Below are positions 10,948-24,289 of a stretch of DNA of 64,000 bases, one piece after another. Position numbers and translations under genes: made by a program. Source of the stretch: Clitoria ternatea (lineage: Eukaryota; Streptophyta; Magnoliopsida; Fabales; Fabaceae); the NCBI GenBank assembly GCA_037962975.1, contig CM075674.1, positions 81,980,501 through 82,044,500 on the forward strand. The letters are read 5' to 3'. Position 1 is the first letter of the stretch, and each line of letters begins with the position of its first letter. The notes beneath the pieces were generated by a model. That model was given only the letters and a program-made list of their open reading frames with translations, did no database searches and had not been told where the DNA came from.

Positions 10948-12450
10948 AGGATCTGAGTTCTCTAAAAGAGAGTAAAGGAAAAGAAAATAGAATGTGGTAA
11001 GGAAGGTAAAGAAAGCCTATTTGATTGAAAAATCTTTATATTGGTCTTGTTTTGACTTCTAACACTTGTTTGATGTCTCATACATGTTTGGTTCCTAATG
11101 TTTTTTCTTTCTTAAGTGTTAATCCTTGATTTGGAGGCTTTAGAGAAGCAACATCTATAAGAGTGTTGGTTTATAGAGAGGTTTATTTAATCCTTAAAGA
11201 TCATATTGTGCTTAAGGGAGTTGGAGAAGAATGGACTCCAAGTGTTTGGTATCAAATTGTTATTACTTGTGTTTCTTGTGTAGTGGTTGTTAGTGCTTGT
11301 GTTATGCATATGTCCTCATCTAGTTTTAGGTTGTATGGTTTTTGTGTTAGTCCTATAGTTGTAGTTCTCATTTCTAGGAATTTTATGAATTTAGGGTATG
11401 TTTGGAAGACCTGTGAGCAACTTATGACTCATAAATTGTTTTTGATTTATTTGAATTTGGTATAACTTATCAAAATAAGTTATTTTTAACTTATTTCAAT
11501 AAATTTTATGATTAAATTTATAGTATAAATTTTAATATAAAAATAACTTATAATATAAACTCTTAATTAAGTTACTTATTTAAACGTACATGTAGTGTCA
11601 CATATTGGACTTATTTTGTGTAGTTCTTTCTCAGTTTTGTGTAGGACTTATGATCATTGTTTTGTATGATGAGGTTTGTGATGTGATTTTTTCTAAGACC
11701 ATTCCCTTTGACGTGATATGCATGCCTAGATTCTATATCTTGCATGTTGGAGTGTATAGGTTATGTCATCTTTGACAAATGATGCTAAAACCTTTAGGAG
11801 GATAAGATCTTTGTTATGTGATTGGTTAGAACCATGTCTTTTTGATGTGCCCTCTAGTATTAGTATAATTTTACATGATTGTATTGGACTTTCATTATGC
11901 ATACATCAAATAGGAAATTCTTATAGTTTCTATTGTGTATTCTTATGAGATTACCTTATTGCATTTTTTGATGATCAATTAATTGTCTTTTATATGTGTA
12001 CTTATGTTAGTATGATTAGTTTTAAGAGGTTAGTATTTGATCTGAGTGGACCCTTTATTTGTTACTCAATTTTTTACTTGACTATATGAGACTTATGTTT
12101 GCTCTTTGGGTTGTAAGTCATTTAGATTTGAGGACAAATTTTTTTAAGAGAGAAGGTAGGATTAGAACCCCACCCAAGCCATTCATAGAGGAGTTCAAAT
12201 GGATTGGGGATACATGAGCCTAAGCCTATTAGGGGAAGCCCAATATTACATGGAAGACTTATTTCATGCCTTGTTTATATCATTACAAAGTCATAAGCTT
12301 CTTTGTATTGTACACCTTGCTTTGAGCTTATTTTTTCATGTTTTAGTATTAGGCCTAACCCATTAGCCATGTTATTGTACTTCACATAAACTTTATTTTT
12401 TGGAAATTGGTAGATTATGATTGATTTTGGGCCATGTTTTGGATTACCTT
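10948..12450 (+). mobile_element. Internally deleted gypsy relic
   Basis: Downstream of the protease piece there are only scattered family-like words (for example VYREVYLILKDH near 11170). Near 12118-12165 a frame reads LDLRTNFFKRE, like the C-terminal end of gypsy pol (...DLRTNxFxEG). The RT, RNase H and integrase cores are missing, so about 3 kb has been deleted or eroded. LTR-like sequence with repeated GCCCA/GGCCTAA words follows. Boundaries are approximate. Confidence 0.5.
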
Positions 12451-13312
12451 ACATTTTATATGAATTTAGCTTATTTTTAGGATTGTTTAGGGAGCTTAGT
12501 TTAGCTTAGCTTGCTTAGCAAGTTTGACAAGTCTAGATATACATGAGGCTTGTGATGCCTCTGAACCTTCTTAATTCTATGGTGATCAAAATCAACTACT
12601 GAATTTTTTGAGTCAAGCTTAGGAATTTCAAGGATTGTTTTTTTTAGAAAGAGGTTTGACTCATAAGTCTACCTTCAGTTTGGAATTCCCATAATACATC
12701 AAATCAATGAACCTTTATGTTTTCCTTACATTAACCTGACCAAAACTAAACACATCAGTATCATCTAGTTGGTAGTTATGACTATCAAAACTTAATGTTT
12801 CTAAGAACACATAAAAGAACAATTCCAATTTGATGCATGTTGTGTGACTTATTACTTCACCTAGAAGCTTCAATATACATTTAGACTTTCTCAATTACTC
12901 AATACCCATGAGGAATTAAGTAGATCACATTGGCAATGAACATGATCACCTCATAATTAACCATATATGAAAACACGACAATGATAAAGGAAAACAGACC
13001 AACAAACATGCTAAACATCACATAAACATAATCATTATAATAGGGCCCATGTAATGGTTCCTCCAAGATAGGAGTAAAGAAAACATAAAAGAAACAGAGT
13101 AATTAATTAATATAGGCATCCATATAAGTTAGAAAAAGCATCAAACACACATGATGCATAACTATCATGCAACACATAAGGAAAACATAATAAACACGCA
13201 GAAGGGGAATGGTCATTGATATAATAGTCATATATTAAGAATGGTAGTAAATACACAATCAAGCATATACATATTCACATCTTAATTACCAACTTAAATA
13301 TAATGGTTATTC
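12451..13312. other. Spacer before the outer copia element
   Basis: AT-rich, with no open frame or recognisable repeat. Confidence 0.5.
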
Positions 13313-13774
13313 TGTTAGGATTTTTAATTCCAAACATTTGAATTAATATATTATTAATATTTAATGGATAAGCATTATTAGTTTATTATCTATATTCTGT
13401 TATTAATTATAATAATTTGAATAGAACTATCAATTCAAATAGATATTGTAATTGAGCTTGTTGATAGGATAGATTAGTGATGAGTTAACCTATCGTAGTG
13501 CCCATTGAGAGGTTTTTGCTCCTATCTGGTTTGCCTATATACATGTTATCCCATTAGATGAATATTAGAGAATGAAAACTAGGGCGAACCAGACAGAGAG
13601 TACAAAACGCTCAATTGATTTAGAAAAGGGGTCATGGATCGCTTCACATCGGGTACGCACTATTGAGTTATTTAACTCATTTATTAAGTTAATTTTGTAT
13701 AATGGTGGAATTAATTATGTTCTTATGATATGTGTTATTTATAATATGCTATGAATTTGATAAATAATTCTGCA
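13313..13774 (+). repeat. 5' LTR of the outer copia element
   Basis: 462 bp bounded by TG...CA. Its first 81 bp recur at 37220. The sequence following it starts the primer binding site. Confidence 0.8.
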
Positions 13775-13776
13775 AA

Positions 13777-13788
13777 TTATATCAGAGC
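13777..13788 (+). other. Primer binding site (initiator tRNA-Met type)
   Basis: TTATATCAGAGC differs from the standard copia PBS TGGTATCAGAGC at two positions and lies 2 bp after the LTR. Confidence 0.75.
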
Positions 13789-14944
13789 CCTTTTGACACG
13801 TATCATGATTTTCCACCTATGTACAATTCTAATGATATTCCCCTTTTAATCTCTTTAGAACCCTAATTACATAATTCTACCAATTCTTTTGAATGGGTCA
13901 ATTTTGAAATTGCTCATGGCATAGGGTTATATTCTTAATTACAGAACCATATAATTAATTGAGATTTTAGGGCTATTTCATAACTAATTCCTGTTGCATT
14001 TCCCCATTTGTGTCGGATGAACCCTAGATTAGTTTTCTCCTAAATTACTCAAAACGCATAAGCCTTTTAAAAAAAATTGGTATATGGCTCTTGTTCTCAT
14101 GGTTGGGACAATTAAAATGCACATCTGCTTGTTCCTGGCCGTGACTTACGGTGGCAGAAAATGACCCCAAGCTTTTAATAAATCCTTTAAATTAATTTGT
14201 CTATTGTGCTTTGAGTTAATTTGGTAACTCAATTATCGAAATGAGGTAAATGACAACATAACACATTTAATGTTCAATGTTAATTTTACATATAGTATTG
14301 TTTTAAGATATTAATTCTGACACTCAATATTATACTGCAATGTAGCTATCACAGTGAGAAATTGAGCATTCTTTAAACAGAAATATGGTATGTAAATGCA
14401 ACCAATCAGTTATTAATTATTAAGGTTAAAGTATGAGAAATTTCTAGAAGGAAATAAAATAGAAAATTAAATAATTGCTACTGTCACACATCTGAGAATG
14501 GTGTAGTTCAACAAAAATTTATTGAATTTGATCAAAACACCTAGTGGCCTAATTTGAAGAAGACAATAAAGAATATTACACACTTAACTTGTGGATGCTT
14601 TTAATATTATTTGAAATTTATATTCTGTTTACTCTCTATAAATTAAATGTCATATATGATATTAATTTTGATTATTGTTTGATATAATTCTTGTTTTTTA
14701 TGCGCTACATTTGCTTATTCTTGACCCTGTAATTTATTTTAATAATATACGCATGATTATTTTGTATAAATATCATCTCACCTATCATGGGACTATTTAT
14801 ACAAAATTGTGTGGATTATATTTTTGTATGGAATATTTAATTATATATTATGTTAATAATAATTATACCCTATTAGCATGTTGTTGTTAATATGATCCGT
14901 GAAATCCTATGCACTTGAGTTGTTATGTAAATTTTGTACTTGTA
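13789..14944 (+). other. Leader of the outer copia element
   Basis: Non-coding, AT-rich sequence between the PBS and the inserted element at 14950; the leader continues at 19144-19308 up to gag. Confidence 0.55.
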
Positions 14945-14949
14945 CTGAT

Positions 14950-17900
14950 TGTGGTGCCCCTAAGTGTTATATAAACATATATAATAGATGTGACATGACA
15001 AATATAAGGATAAACTTTTTACGCTTTAAAGTTCTTCACCTTGCCTAAGGGACACCACAAATTAAGAGAAAATCATTTAACATCGCGCCCTCAATATTTG
15101 ATTAGTCACACTTCCCATATATGAAGATATGAGAAGCGATATGAAAAAAATTTATTTTTAGTCTTAGAAATAGTGGGACATGTCATAAATATTATCTATT
15201 AGTCCCAAATCAAAAATCATAAAGAGTTGGGTTCAAACCCCTCCCGAATTTAAATTTTACACAACAACGGGTTCAGTGTTTTACGCCTAATGAGTGATAA
15301 GAAACTATAATTGAGGTGAGGCCAAATTCTACACCTTCCTAACACATTTATCTATAACTATTATGAAGAAGTCAAAGGCTAATTATTCCCCGAAGATACC
15401 CCAAATAATGAAAAACTAGAACTATTATGTAATAGAATTTCAGCATGAACACCTTGTAGTATTTTGAGCATATCTAGAGCTATAAAACCTCCAAATGGGG
15501 TGATTCCAATGGGAAAATATCTATCACTCAATTATCTACAACTTTTGTGAAGGACCCAATAGCTAATTCAGCCTAGAACAACCCATAGTTCAAAAACAAT
15601 GCCCTAATCGATTAGCAGGAAAGACCTAATCGATTAACACCAAACAGAATGTCCCAAATCGATTAGCTAATAGATTACGCCACAAACAGAGAGCTTCTAA
15701 TCAATTAGGTACTCACCCTAATCGACTAAACTGATCAAAAATTAATTCCACGGCTGACAAAAAGCCCGTAATCGATTAAGGGACCACCCTAATCGATTAG
15801 TTATGTAGAAAAACTAGAAAAACCATGTTTTATTAGTTTTTAACCTATCAAAACTCATCCTAATCATATTTAATCATCACCAAACTTTATGGAGAGTTAA
15901 AACACACCAATTAAGACTTGCTAGATTCAATCACACTCAAGGATTCATAACCATGAGGCCTAACCATGGGATTATGCATAAAATGCATTTTGTGAGCAAT
16001 AACATAACCAAACCATTCAAACCACATCAATCATATTTCAAACCAATGCCAACAAGTTTCAAATGTGTAATAGGGTTTGTACACCCTAGTCCCATGTCCT
16101 AGAATCTCTTGGATCAAAATATAACCCATCCACTTCCTCAATATACATATAAATCCATTATTTCCTTCAACCCCACATCACATATATACTCTCTAATCTT
16201 TATAACAATCATAATTTCACTAATCATGAAAGCAAATATCATTCATTACATGTAGTATAGTTCAAATTCACCAAGTCTAAGGTCATATACCTAAATTAGC
16301 CTTCAAAACACATAAGGTCTAATTTTTATACATGACCTCCAAAATATACATCCAACATCATTCATGTTCATATACAAAATAAGCATATTAACATATCATA
16401 TGCTTTACAAAGATCACCGGCCAAGACATTCCTATACAACTATTTTACCTTCTCTTCAAAATACACATTTCCAAAACATAATGCACCTCACTCCATGCAT
16501 ATCCTGCATCACAATGCTAAAAAGACAACATGGAGAGTGAGTTATACATTCCAAGTGACGAATATGAATACATTTGTGATTATGTGCATATGCATATCAA
16601 TATCATGTATACTTTGCTTTAAATCATCAATTATCATCTATATTTCCTCATTCTAACAACATATACATATATCATGTTCATCAATCAAACTCATAGCAAA
16701 GTTCATACACGTACACATCATTGCCCATCATCACATTGGGATAACACAATTATCATCACCCATACACAAGGTCTTTTCTTTGTATTCATATTTTACTTGT
16801 TGTCTTTAGGTTGTGTTTCCTCCAATCGAACCATCATCTCAACTCATCCTCTTTGGGTATATCACCATGCTATATGCAAATGCTCTTAGGCTAATGCATA
16901 TGTACAAGGAAATCATTATCAATTACGGATCTGATTGTTAGAATATAAATCACCAATGTGGGTTTAAGCATGGATACATAACCATACCCCTACTGCAGAA
17001 GTAAAATGTGTACACATATATACATCAATATTAATTTTACAGGTACCAAACCTCATCACCCATCTTGCAACACCAGTCATTTTCACCATGACCACGATAA
17101 ACAACATAAACAACATAATGGTGTTGTGGGCCAACCATGAATTATACCATGGAAGCAGTGATCCAAATAACCATCGGGGACAGTTGCTCCTCAAAGAGCC
17201 ACCCCCACCGGGTCAACCATATGCAGCTTCCCGTAGCTAAGCATGGGAAGCTTTATGACTCTACCACTGAGTCACTAGGGTAAATAACAATAATGCTCGT
17301 GCACGGAGCCACCCTCCCATTAGGCCAACCGGAGGACCCCTAACATTCCCTTACCGACAGCTATGCAATATGCCATGGATGCAATGCAAATGCAAAGTAT
17401 ATGCATTCTCCCACTATACATCCTATCATGCCACTCATCAATCATCACCATCATCAACATCACTCCTCAATTCTTAGTGGATTTTAATTTCATTTATTAT
17501 TGCCATTGTTTCATATTTTAGTGTGGCACCCATAATATTTTCTATCCACACAATCCAACTCACATATACAAGTTCTTACTTGCATCAACCACAAAGGCAC
17601 CAACAATTATCAATAATAACAATCATCAACTGCTCAAGGGTATGCTCAACAACCACTATGTTCTCAACAACATAGAGCACAAAAGTTGTCTCAACATATC
17701 ATAATAATTATCAATCACCACAAAGCATACCACAAATATTCCAAATGCATATCACACATTTTCCAAGCATATAACATTGCAATACTCAACATCATAATTC
17801 ATTAATACAACAAAGGCAAGGCAAACATGTGCAATATCACATACAATAATCAATCAATATTCAACTTATGTATTTAGAATATAAACTCTTCTTCTACCTC

Positions 17901-19138
17901 AAGAGAAGTAATCTGAGCAATTCGACAGTCCCGCCTCATCATTTGGAATAGATCCTACATCACACAATGTACCATACCATTACTTTCTATTTTAATCTAC
18001 CAAGATTTACATATTTTTAAATTAACACTTGGTGTTTATAACATTATCATTATTAAGCTACTTCCCTTTTTATTTATTTCACCATAACTACCATGGGTTT
18101 GGTGTTCAAGTTCATATTATTCATTTAAAGCCACACCCATTAATGGGTTCTCACATTAATGGTTATCAACCACCATTAATGACCATCTTACTACATCAAT
18201 GTCATTTCCCAACATATTCAATGATACTCATACTCTAATTATCACATATTTCCACTTAAAATCAACTCTCAAATAACATTACATGTTTTCCCCAATTCTT
18301 AGGGCTAGGGTTTCATAAAAAACCCAATAACCTGATGCACACAAACCTCCATCATCTTTACCATTATTTTTGTGTACCATCATCAATGCACATAAAAGAT
18401 TGCATTAATACACCCCACCTTAGGGTTTCTATATTAAAGGCTCTCATTCAATAACCCATATGCATTTAATACTCTTCCAAACCATAACAACCCATAACCT
18501 AGGGTCTAAGCTCAATAAAAATGGTGAGGAACGTACCTTAAGCCAACAAACGAAAATAGGTTCCAAGAAAAGGAGAGAGAGCATGAAATTGCAAGAGAAA
18601 AGGAGGGAGCTTAAATCACCATCATCTCTTTCAAACTTGAGAGGGAAAACAAAAATAGAGGAGAGGGAAGATGGGCACACCATTTGCTTGTTTTTAGGAA
18701 GAAGAAGAAAGGGAGAATAAAGAGAGAGCAAATGTCTTGCCCTTGGAAGATAGTAGCCAACATGAAAATAAGGAGAAGGGAATGGGTTTATGTTTTAAAT
18801 TTTAACCCTTCATTAATACTTTCCTGTTTTATAACACACAGGATAATCGTTCAGGCTTAATACTTTATCTAAAAATTATTCTGAAGATATATTTGGACTC
18901 ACAATAATATTCTTAACAGCCCTGACCAACAATACCTCAATAGGAGATACTTGGTCCGACACCCATATTTTAATCGGGTACAATTTCAGCTCTTTAAGCT
19001 ATAATAAATCATGAATAATCATAATAAATCTCAATTTAATTATTTCTAAATTTTTAGGACATGAATAAATTCATATATATATTTATTTACTGTTTATTCC
19101 TCTCAATTAATCATTTTTATAAATTTTAGGATGTTACA
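14950..19138. mobile_element. LTR-type insertion (solo LTR or non-autonomous element), 4.2 kb
   Basis: Begins TGTGGTGCCCCTAAG and ends TTAGGATGTTACA, flanked by the 5-bp direct repeat CTGAT (14945-14949 and 19139-19143). TG...CA ends and a 5-bp TSD are typical of LTR elements. No coding domain is visible; the longest frames are under 100 codons. It is rich in CAT/ATCAC words and carries an AATCGATT palindrome cluster (15606-15798). The 5' edge contains a 110-bp unit bounded by its own inverted repeat (see findings), so the two ends may come from different elements. Confidence 0.6.
15606..15798. repeat. Degenerate array of paired AATCGATT palindromes
   Basis: Clear sites start at 15606, 15628, 15657, 15770 and 15791. 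Degenerate ones start at 15669 (AATAGATT), 15699 (AATCAATT) and 15720 (AATCGACT). Pair spacings are 22, 21 and 21 bp, and pair-start distances include 51 and 71 bp, as in the arrays of the SIRE-like element. Confidence 0.8.
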
Positions 19139-19308
19139 CTGATACCCTATTAGTGTTCAGATTTTATGACATACAATTTTATGCATTATTTTCGTTTATG
19201 TACATTTTTCACTTATTGTAATCTGGGACCCTTAGGCGGGATTACAACGAGTAAGAAATTTTTGAGATGAGCACATAAAATTTTGCATACTTGTTATTTT
19301 CCACATCA

Positions 19309-20100
19309 ATGTCAATGCCCACTTTAGTGAAAACATTGAACGAGACGAATTATGAGGACTGAAAGGAATCTCTGGATTTGTATTTGGCTATGGCCAATAT
19401 TGACTTAGCCTTGCGGGAACAAAGGATAGGTGCTCTTACTGCTGAGTTAACTGCTGATCAAAGGGCTTATCGTGAGAAGTGAGATCACTCAAATCAAGTG
19501 TGCTTGATGGCACCATGGAGAAGTCGATCAGACAGAGTATTGCAGCAAGCGACAATGCTGCAATCTTCTTGAAATCTGTTGGTGAAAAATTTAAAACTTT
19601 TGACAAAGCTAAGAAGAGTCACTATTCCTTCCTTTTTGATAAAGCCAGATACGATGATGTGAGTGGAGTTTGTGAGCACATACTGAAAATGGTGCATTAT
19701 CGCAACAAACTCAAAGGGATGAAGCTTGAGATCAGTGACGGTTACTTGATCTAGAAAATTCTGGGTTCACTCCCTCCCCAATTTGATGTCTTAAGGACTT
19801 TTTACAATACTCAAAATCATAAGTGGACACTTGATGAGGCCATCACTATTGTCACTCAAGAGGAGGAGGCTATGAAAAAGGGAAAATATGAAATTGTTCA
19901 GTCAACTGAAAAACCTCACGAGACTAAGACCAAAATTGTTCACCTAAAACAGAATAAGAAATTTAAACATAAGAAACCAAGGAAGACTGCTTTCAAAGGC
20001 GAATGCAAATATTGCAAGAAGTTTGGGCACATAGTGAAGGATTAATCTATCCTAAAGAGAAAGAATAACAAAGAAGGTACACCTTTTGCTCTAGCCTATT
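19309..20100 (+). pseudogene. Outer copia gag, broken
   Basis: Reads MSMPTLVKTLNETNYED from ATG 19309, then a TGA where a Trp is expected, and another TGA after REK (also Trp in relatives). After a frameshift the frame at 19479-19754 gives EKFKTFDKAKKSHYSFLFDKARYDD and MVHYRNKLKGMKLEISDGYLI, the UBN2-type copia gag core. The zinc knuckle CKYCKKFGHIVKD near 20000 has lost its last Cys next to a TAA. At least four lesions show that it is inactive. Confidence 0.8.
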
Positions 20101-20138
20101 TTGAATCCAATTTTGTTGATGTTCCTCCTAATACCTAG

Positions 20139-21541
20139 TGGTTTGACTCGGGAGCCACTATTCATGCTGTGAATTCCTTGCATGGGTTCACAAGCCTCAG
20201 GAAACCAAGTGATTGTGAATCAAGGATCGTAGTATGAGATAGAGCTAAAGTTCCTATTGAAGATATTGGAGTTGTTTCTTTATGTTTAACTTATTGTCAT
20301 GTTTTGATTTTGAGAGACACTGCTTATGTTCCCATTATACGTAGAAACTTAACATTTGTTCCTGTTTTGGACAAATGCGGTTACTCCTTTATGTTTGATA
20401 ATTACAAATTAGACATTTATTTTGAATCTTCTGTGGCTGGGCATAAGGTTTTATGTAATAATCTTTACATGTCAACCCTTAATAAGATGTATGTGAATTC
20501 TGTGGTTGGACATAAACGTAGTAGGATAAATGAGAACTCTTCTATATTATGGCATACACATTTGGGGCAATATTTCTAGGCCTCGAATTGAGAAACTCAT
20601 CAAGCACGACATTTTGCATAAACTAGACTTCTTCGATTTTGACTCTTGTGTGGCTTGCATTAAAGGTAAGCTTACAACTAAACCCATAAAAAAAATCTAG
20701 AAATCGTAGTGAAGGCTTGTTAGAATTGATTCACATTGATATTTGTGGGCCTATTACACCTATTGCTATAGATGGATATAGGTATTTTATTATCTTCATC
20801 GATGATTTTTCTCGATTTGGTTGGATAAAGCTTCAAGAGAATTTTTCTTCCTTAAATGCTTTCAAGTCGTTTAAGACTTTCGTTGAATTGAAAACTGGTA
20901 ACAAGATAAAATGTGTGTGATCTGACAGAGGAGGAGAATACTACAACAGGTATAATAAGATCGAAAGAAATCTAGGACCCTTTAACAGATATCTTGAAGA
21001 ATGTAACATCAAAACTCAATACACAATGCCAGGTACACTAGAATAGAATAGAGTGGCAGAAAGGAGAAATCACACGCTTATGGACATGGTGAGATCAATG
21101 AAGGCCTTTCTTCTTTACCAAATTTTCTTTGGGGAGTTTCCTTGAGAACTGCCGTGAATGTTCTTAACCAAGTTCCTAGCAAATCTGTACCAAAAACTCC
21201 TTATAAGTTGATGACCATGAAGAAGTTGAGTCTGAAGCACTTATATATCTGGGGCTGCAGAGCAGAAGTGAAACCTTATAACCCTTCATTGAATAAGCTT
21301 GATCTAAAAACCGTTAGTGGCTTCTTCATTGGTTATTGTGTGGGTTCAAGATACACAAGTCATCCATCCCAGATGATTATATTATGTTTCTTCAGGAACA
21401 TGAGTTTGACGTCTGTGGTGATGATGACCTTATCAGTTTTAAAAAAGTTATCTCTAGCTCTTATGCTTCTGAATGGATGAATGCCATGCATGATGAGTTA
21501 GATTCCATGGCTCACAATAAAGTCTGGGAGCTTGTTTCCTT
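20139..21541 (+). pseudogene. Outer copia protease-integrase, broken and interrupted
   Basis: The protease motif is WFDSGATIHAV (DSG active site). It is followed by a GAG-pre-integrase block (LWHTHLGQYF, then DSCVACIKGKL) and an integrase core with the catalytic Asp in HIDICGP, the second Asp in SDRGGEYY and the Glu in NRVAERRNHT. The linker PSKSVPKTPYKL and GFFIGYCVGSR follow. Stops replace residues at several points (for example before SDRGG). The frame breaks off inside the linker to RT (WNAM..DELDSMAHNKVWELV), where the SIRE-like element inserted at 21547. The partner half resumes at 35505. Confidence 0.85.
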
Positions 21542-22967
21542 ACTACTGTTGTTCAAGTGGCCTCAATACTCAAGAAGGGGGGTGAATTGAGTTTTAAAAC
21601 TTTTGATTGGAATGCCTTTGAACTTGATTTTTATATCCAAGTTTAAAAGAATATGCAAGTGAAATCAAGTTAAAGATAGTATGTAATGCACCACAGGGAT
21701 AAATGTTGCTGAAGCAATTTAACAAACACTTGGTGGACAGTATTTGAAATGTAACAATTTAGGCAAGATCAAGTATGCACTTCACAAGCAATTAACACCA
21801 ATTAACCAAATGCAGAATGTGAAAGTAAAAGAGTAAGGAAGAGAAGCTTGCAAACCGATATAACGAGTTCCACCAACACCAGTGTACGTCTCGCCTCTAA
21901 GCAACCCACTTAGAGGATTTCCACTATTGAAGTTTAGAGATACAAGCTATGAGCAATTGCAGCTTCCTAGTGTCCCATACTCAAGAACTCAATCCTCACT
22001 AGCACAAGGGCAACCCACCCAATCTCTCAAACTCTCAATACCCAAAGGTTGAACCCCAACCTTTGTGACCACTCAACCTAGAGTGAAAATCTTTTGTGTT
22101 TGTTGAAGTGTTTACAAGGAAATGACTCTCTCAATAGAGTAGATATACAAGTGAAAGATCAACCAATTTCTAACTCTCAAGATGAGAGGATATACAAATG
22201 AATTTCAAGATGTACAAGAATAGGGCTTACAAAGCACAAGAGAGAGCAAAGGGATTGTAGCTTCTTGGTATGTTTTTGTGCTTGAATTCCTCTTCAATTT
22301 ATAGAGCCATTTGAGAGCTTGAGGAGTGCCTTTCTTCTTCCTAGCCGTTGCACATAGTGGGATTCTGAAAAATGGTGGAGACATGTGCTGGTTTTCCACT
22401 TAAAAGTGTTTTCCCACTATCGTAATCGATTACACCCTCGAGCTGTAATCGATTATCCTCAAGTCAGAGGACAACTAATCGATTACATCTTGTCCTGCAA
22501 TCGATTAGCAACTATACCTGATGCATTTAATTTGGCTTCGCAGCTTCCTAATCGATTAGTTTTGTCTGGTAATCGATTAGCTTAATTCCAGTAGCCTTCT
22601 AATCGATTGTATAAATTCCCTCAATCGATTAGCCATTATACCTGATGCCTTTAATGCCATTTTTGATATTGGTAATCGATTATATCATGTGTGTAGTCGA
22701 TTATCTTAACTCCAGTAGCTTTGTAATCGATTATCTTGATTGCTTTAATCGATTATCTTATGGCCTAATGTAACATCCCAAATTTTTATGAAAGTGAACA
22801 ATGTGGTAAATGACTTAGAATGGAAATTGTTGTGTATGAACATGGGAGACAAGTTTTAAACAACTATTATAGGGTATATGAAGTATGGAATTGAGTTAAT
22901 TAGCTTTGGATGGATTTTGATATGTGTGGTTGTTGAGGACTCATGTTTCTGCCCAGGTTTTGACATT

Positions 22968-23163
22968 CTCGCCCAAGCGAGAGGGACTCTCGCTCAAGCG
23001 AGAATCCTTTGTGTTGGTTACAGGGCCTCTGGCCCGATCTCGCCCAGGCGAGTGGGCTACTCGCTCAAGCGAGAATGCCCCTATGAAGCGTGACGTGTGA
23101 TGTGTAATCAGGGGAGATTCTGGTCGGTTCTCGCTCAAGCGGGTATGACCGCGCTCGAGCGAG
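22968..23163. repeat. Paired CTCGCYYRAGCGAG palindromes near the LTR start
   Basis: Sites start at 22968, 22989; 23039, 23060; 23130, 23150. Within-pair spacings are 21, 21 and 20 bp; pairs start 71 and 91 bp apart. Typical site CTCGCTCAAGCGAG. The array lies about 245-440 bp before the TATA-like word near 23408, so in the presumed U3. Confidence 0.9.
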
Positions 23164-24289
23164 AGGAAGAGAGAGGGAAATAATAATAATGATTTTAATG
23201 GTTATGATAATAAGGCCAAATGACCACACATGTGCATTGAGGTGAGTGTGTGAACTTCGGTTCTTTCTCTCTCTTTAATCACGCTGCAATGGGAATTGTG
23301 ATGGCTGATGAGGCAAGTCCTAATGGTGAGGTGATGGGCATTAAATTAAAATACGATAGGAGTGGGGAGCTGCTGTCACAGAGCATTGGGATGATGAATG
23401 CTTCCACTTTATATGCGTACCCCTGCTCATATACTTTGGGTACATTGTGAATGAGAACCATTCTTCCATTTCCTCTAGACTCTCTGGAGACTCTTCTTCA
23501 CTCTCTGCTTCGTCTCCTTCTTCTTACTATTCTTCTTTATCTTTTCATTCTACTCAAAGACTGAGTAGCACTTGAGTGGAATATGTGTGGGTTGAGCAGA
23601 GTGGTTGTGAAGAGGAACAACGTGGGATTGTTGCTTGATGATTGAAAAAGACCTGTGTGGTGGTTGAAAAGACTGCATGGTATTGTGTGTCATGGAGGCT
23701 GAGTTCTCCTCTGAAGCAACGTTGGACGATTGGAGCTGGTGATCTTTTCTTCTTCTTCCACACATGCATGGTGGGAATCAGTGTATGGCTGTGTGTGGAG
23801 GCTGGGTTCAGGTTTCTTCCCTGTTCCCTGGTGATCCTTCTTCTTCTCCTTCTTCCTCCATGTGGTGAGCTGTCTGTGGCTTGGTTGGGAGCCAGCAGCG
23901 TATTGGTGTGCCTCGGTTGTGGAAAGATGATCCACTGTGTGAGGCTGTGCTGTTTGTGTGAAGAAGGCAGAGATGGATGGTGCATGCATGGAAGCTTGGT
24001 TGTCCTCCATGGTAGGGAGGATGGTGTTGTTCGAGTGAGGACTGTGGTGCCTTGGAAGCTTGGCATGGTGTGCTTGGTAGCTGATCTTCTTCGGGGGAAG
24101 CCATGTTGGCTCTTCCCACATTTGGAAGCCGAGCAGAGTGCTGCTGTGGCTGGGCCGAGTGGCCAATGTAGCTCCTGGAAGCTCCATTCCAGGTAAGGGG
24201 AGCTATTGCATCTTAAGTGCATAGTTCATGGACGGGTTTTCCAGGTGAAATTCTTGTATTGTGATGTGTGGTATTCAATATGTGTTTGT

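Noticed and set aside
11163..11948. ORFs of 100 aa and 61 aa as a possible host gene
   Set aside because: They lie between a gypsy protease relic and a gypsy pol C-terminal relic; composition is Val/Cys/Ser-rich with no domain, so eroded element DNA is more likely.
18444..18731. 95-aa and 86-aa overlapping ORFs near the end of the LTR-type insertion
   Set aside because: Antiparallel frames over a purine-rich GA tract with no motif; likely LTR leader sequence.
23554..24222. Long overlapping frames on both strands (222 aa minus, 184 aa plus) in the 4.1-kb LTR
   Set aside because: No recognisable domain; three frames are open at once because the stretch is GC-richer and stop-poor. It lies in the transcribed non-coding part of an LTR.
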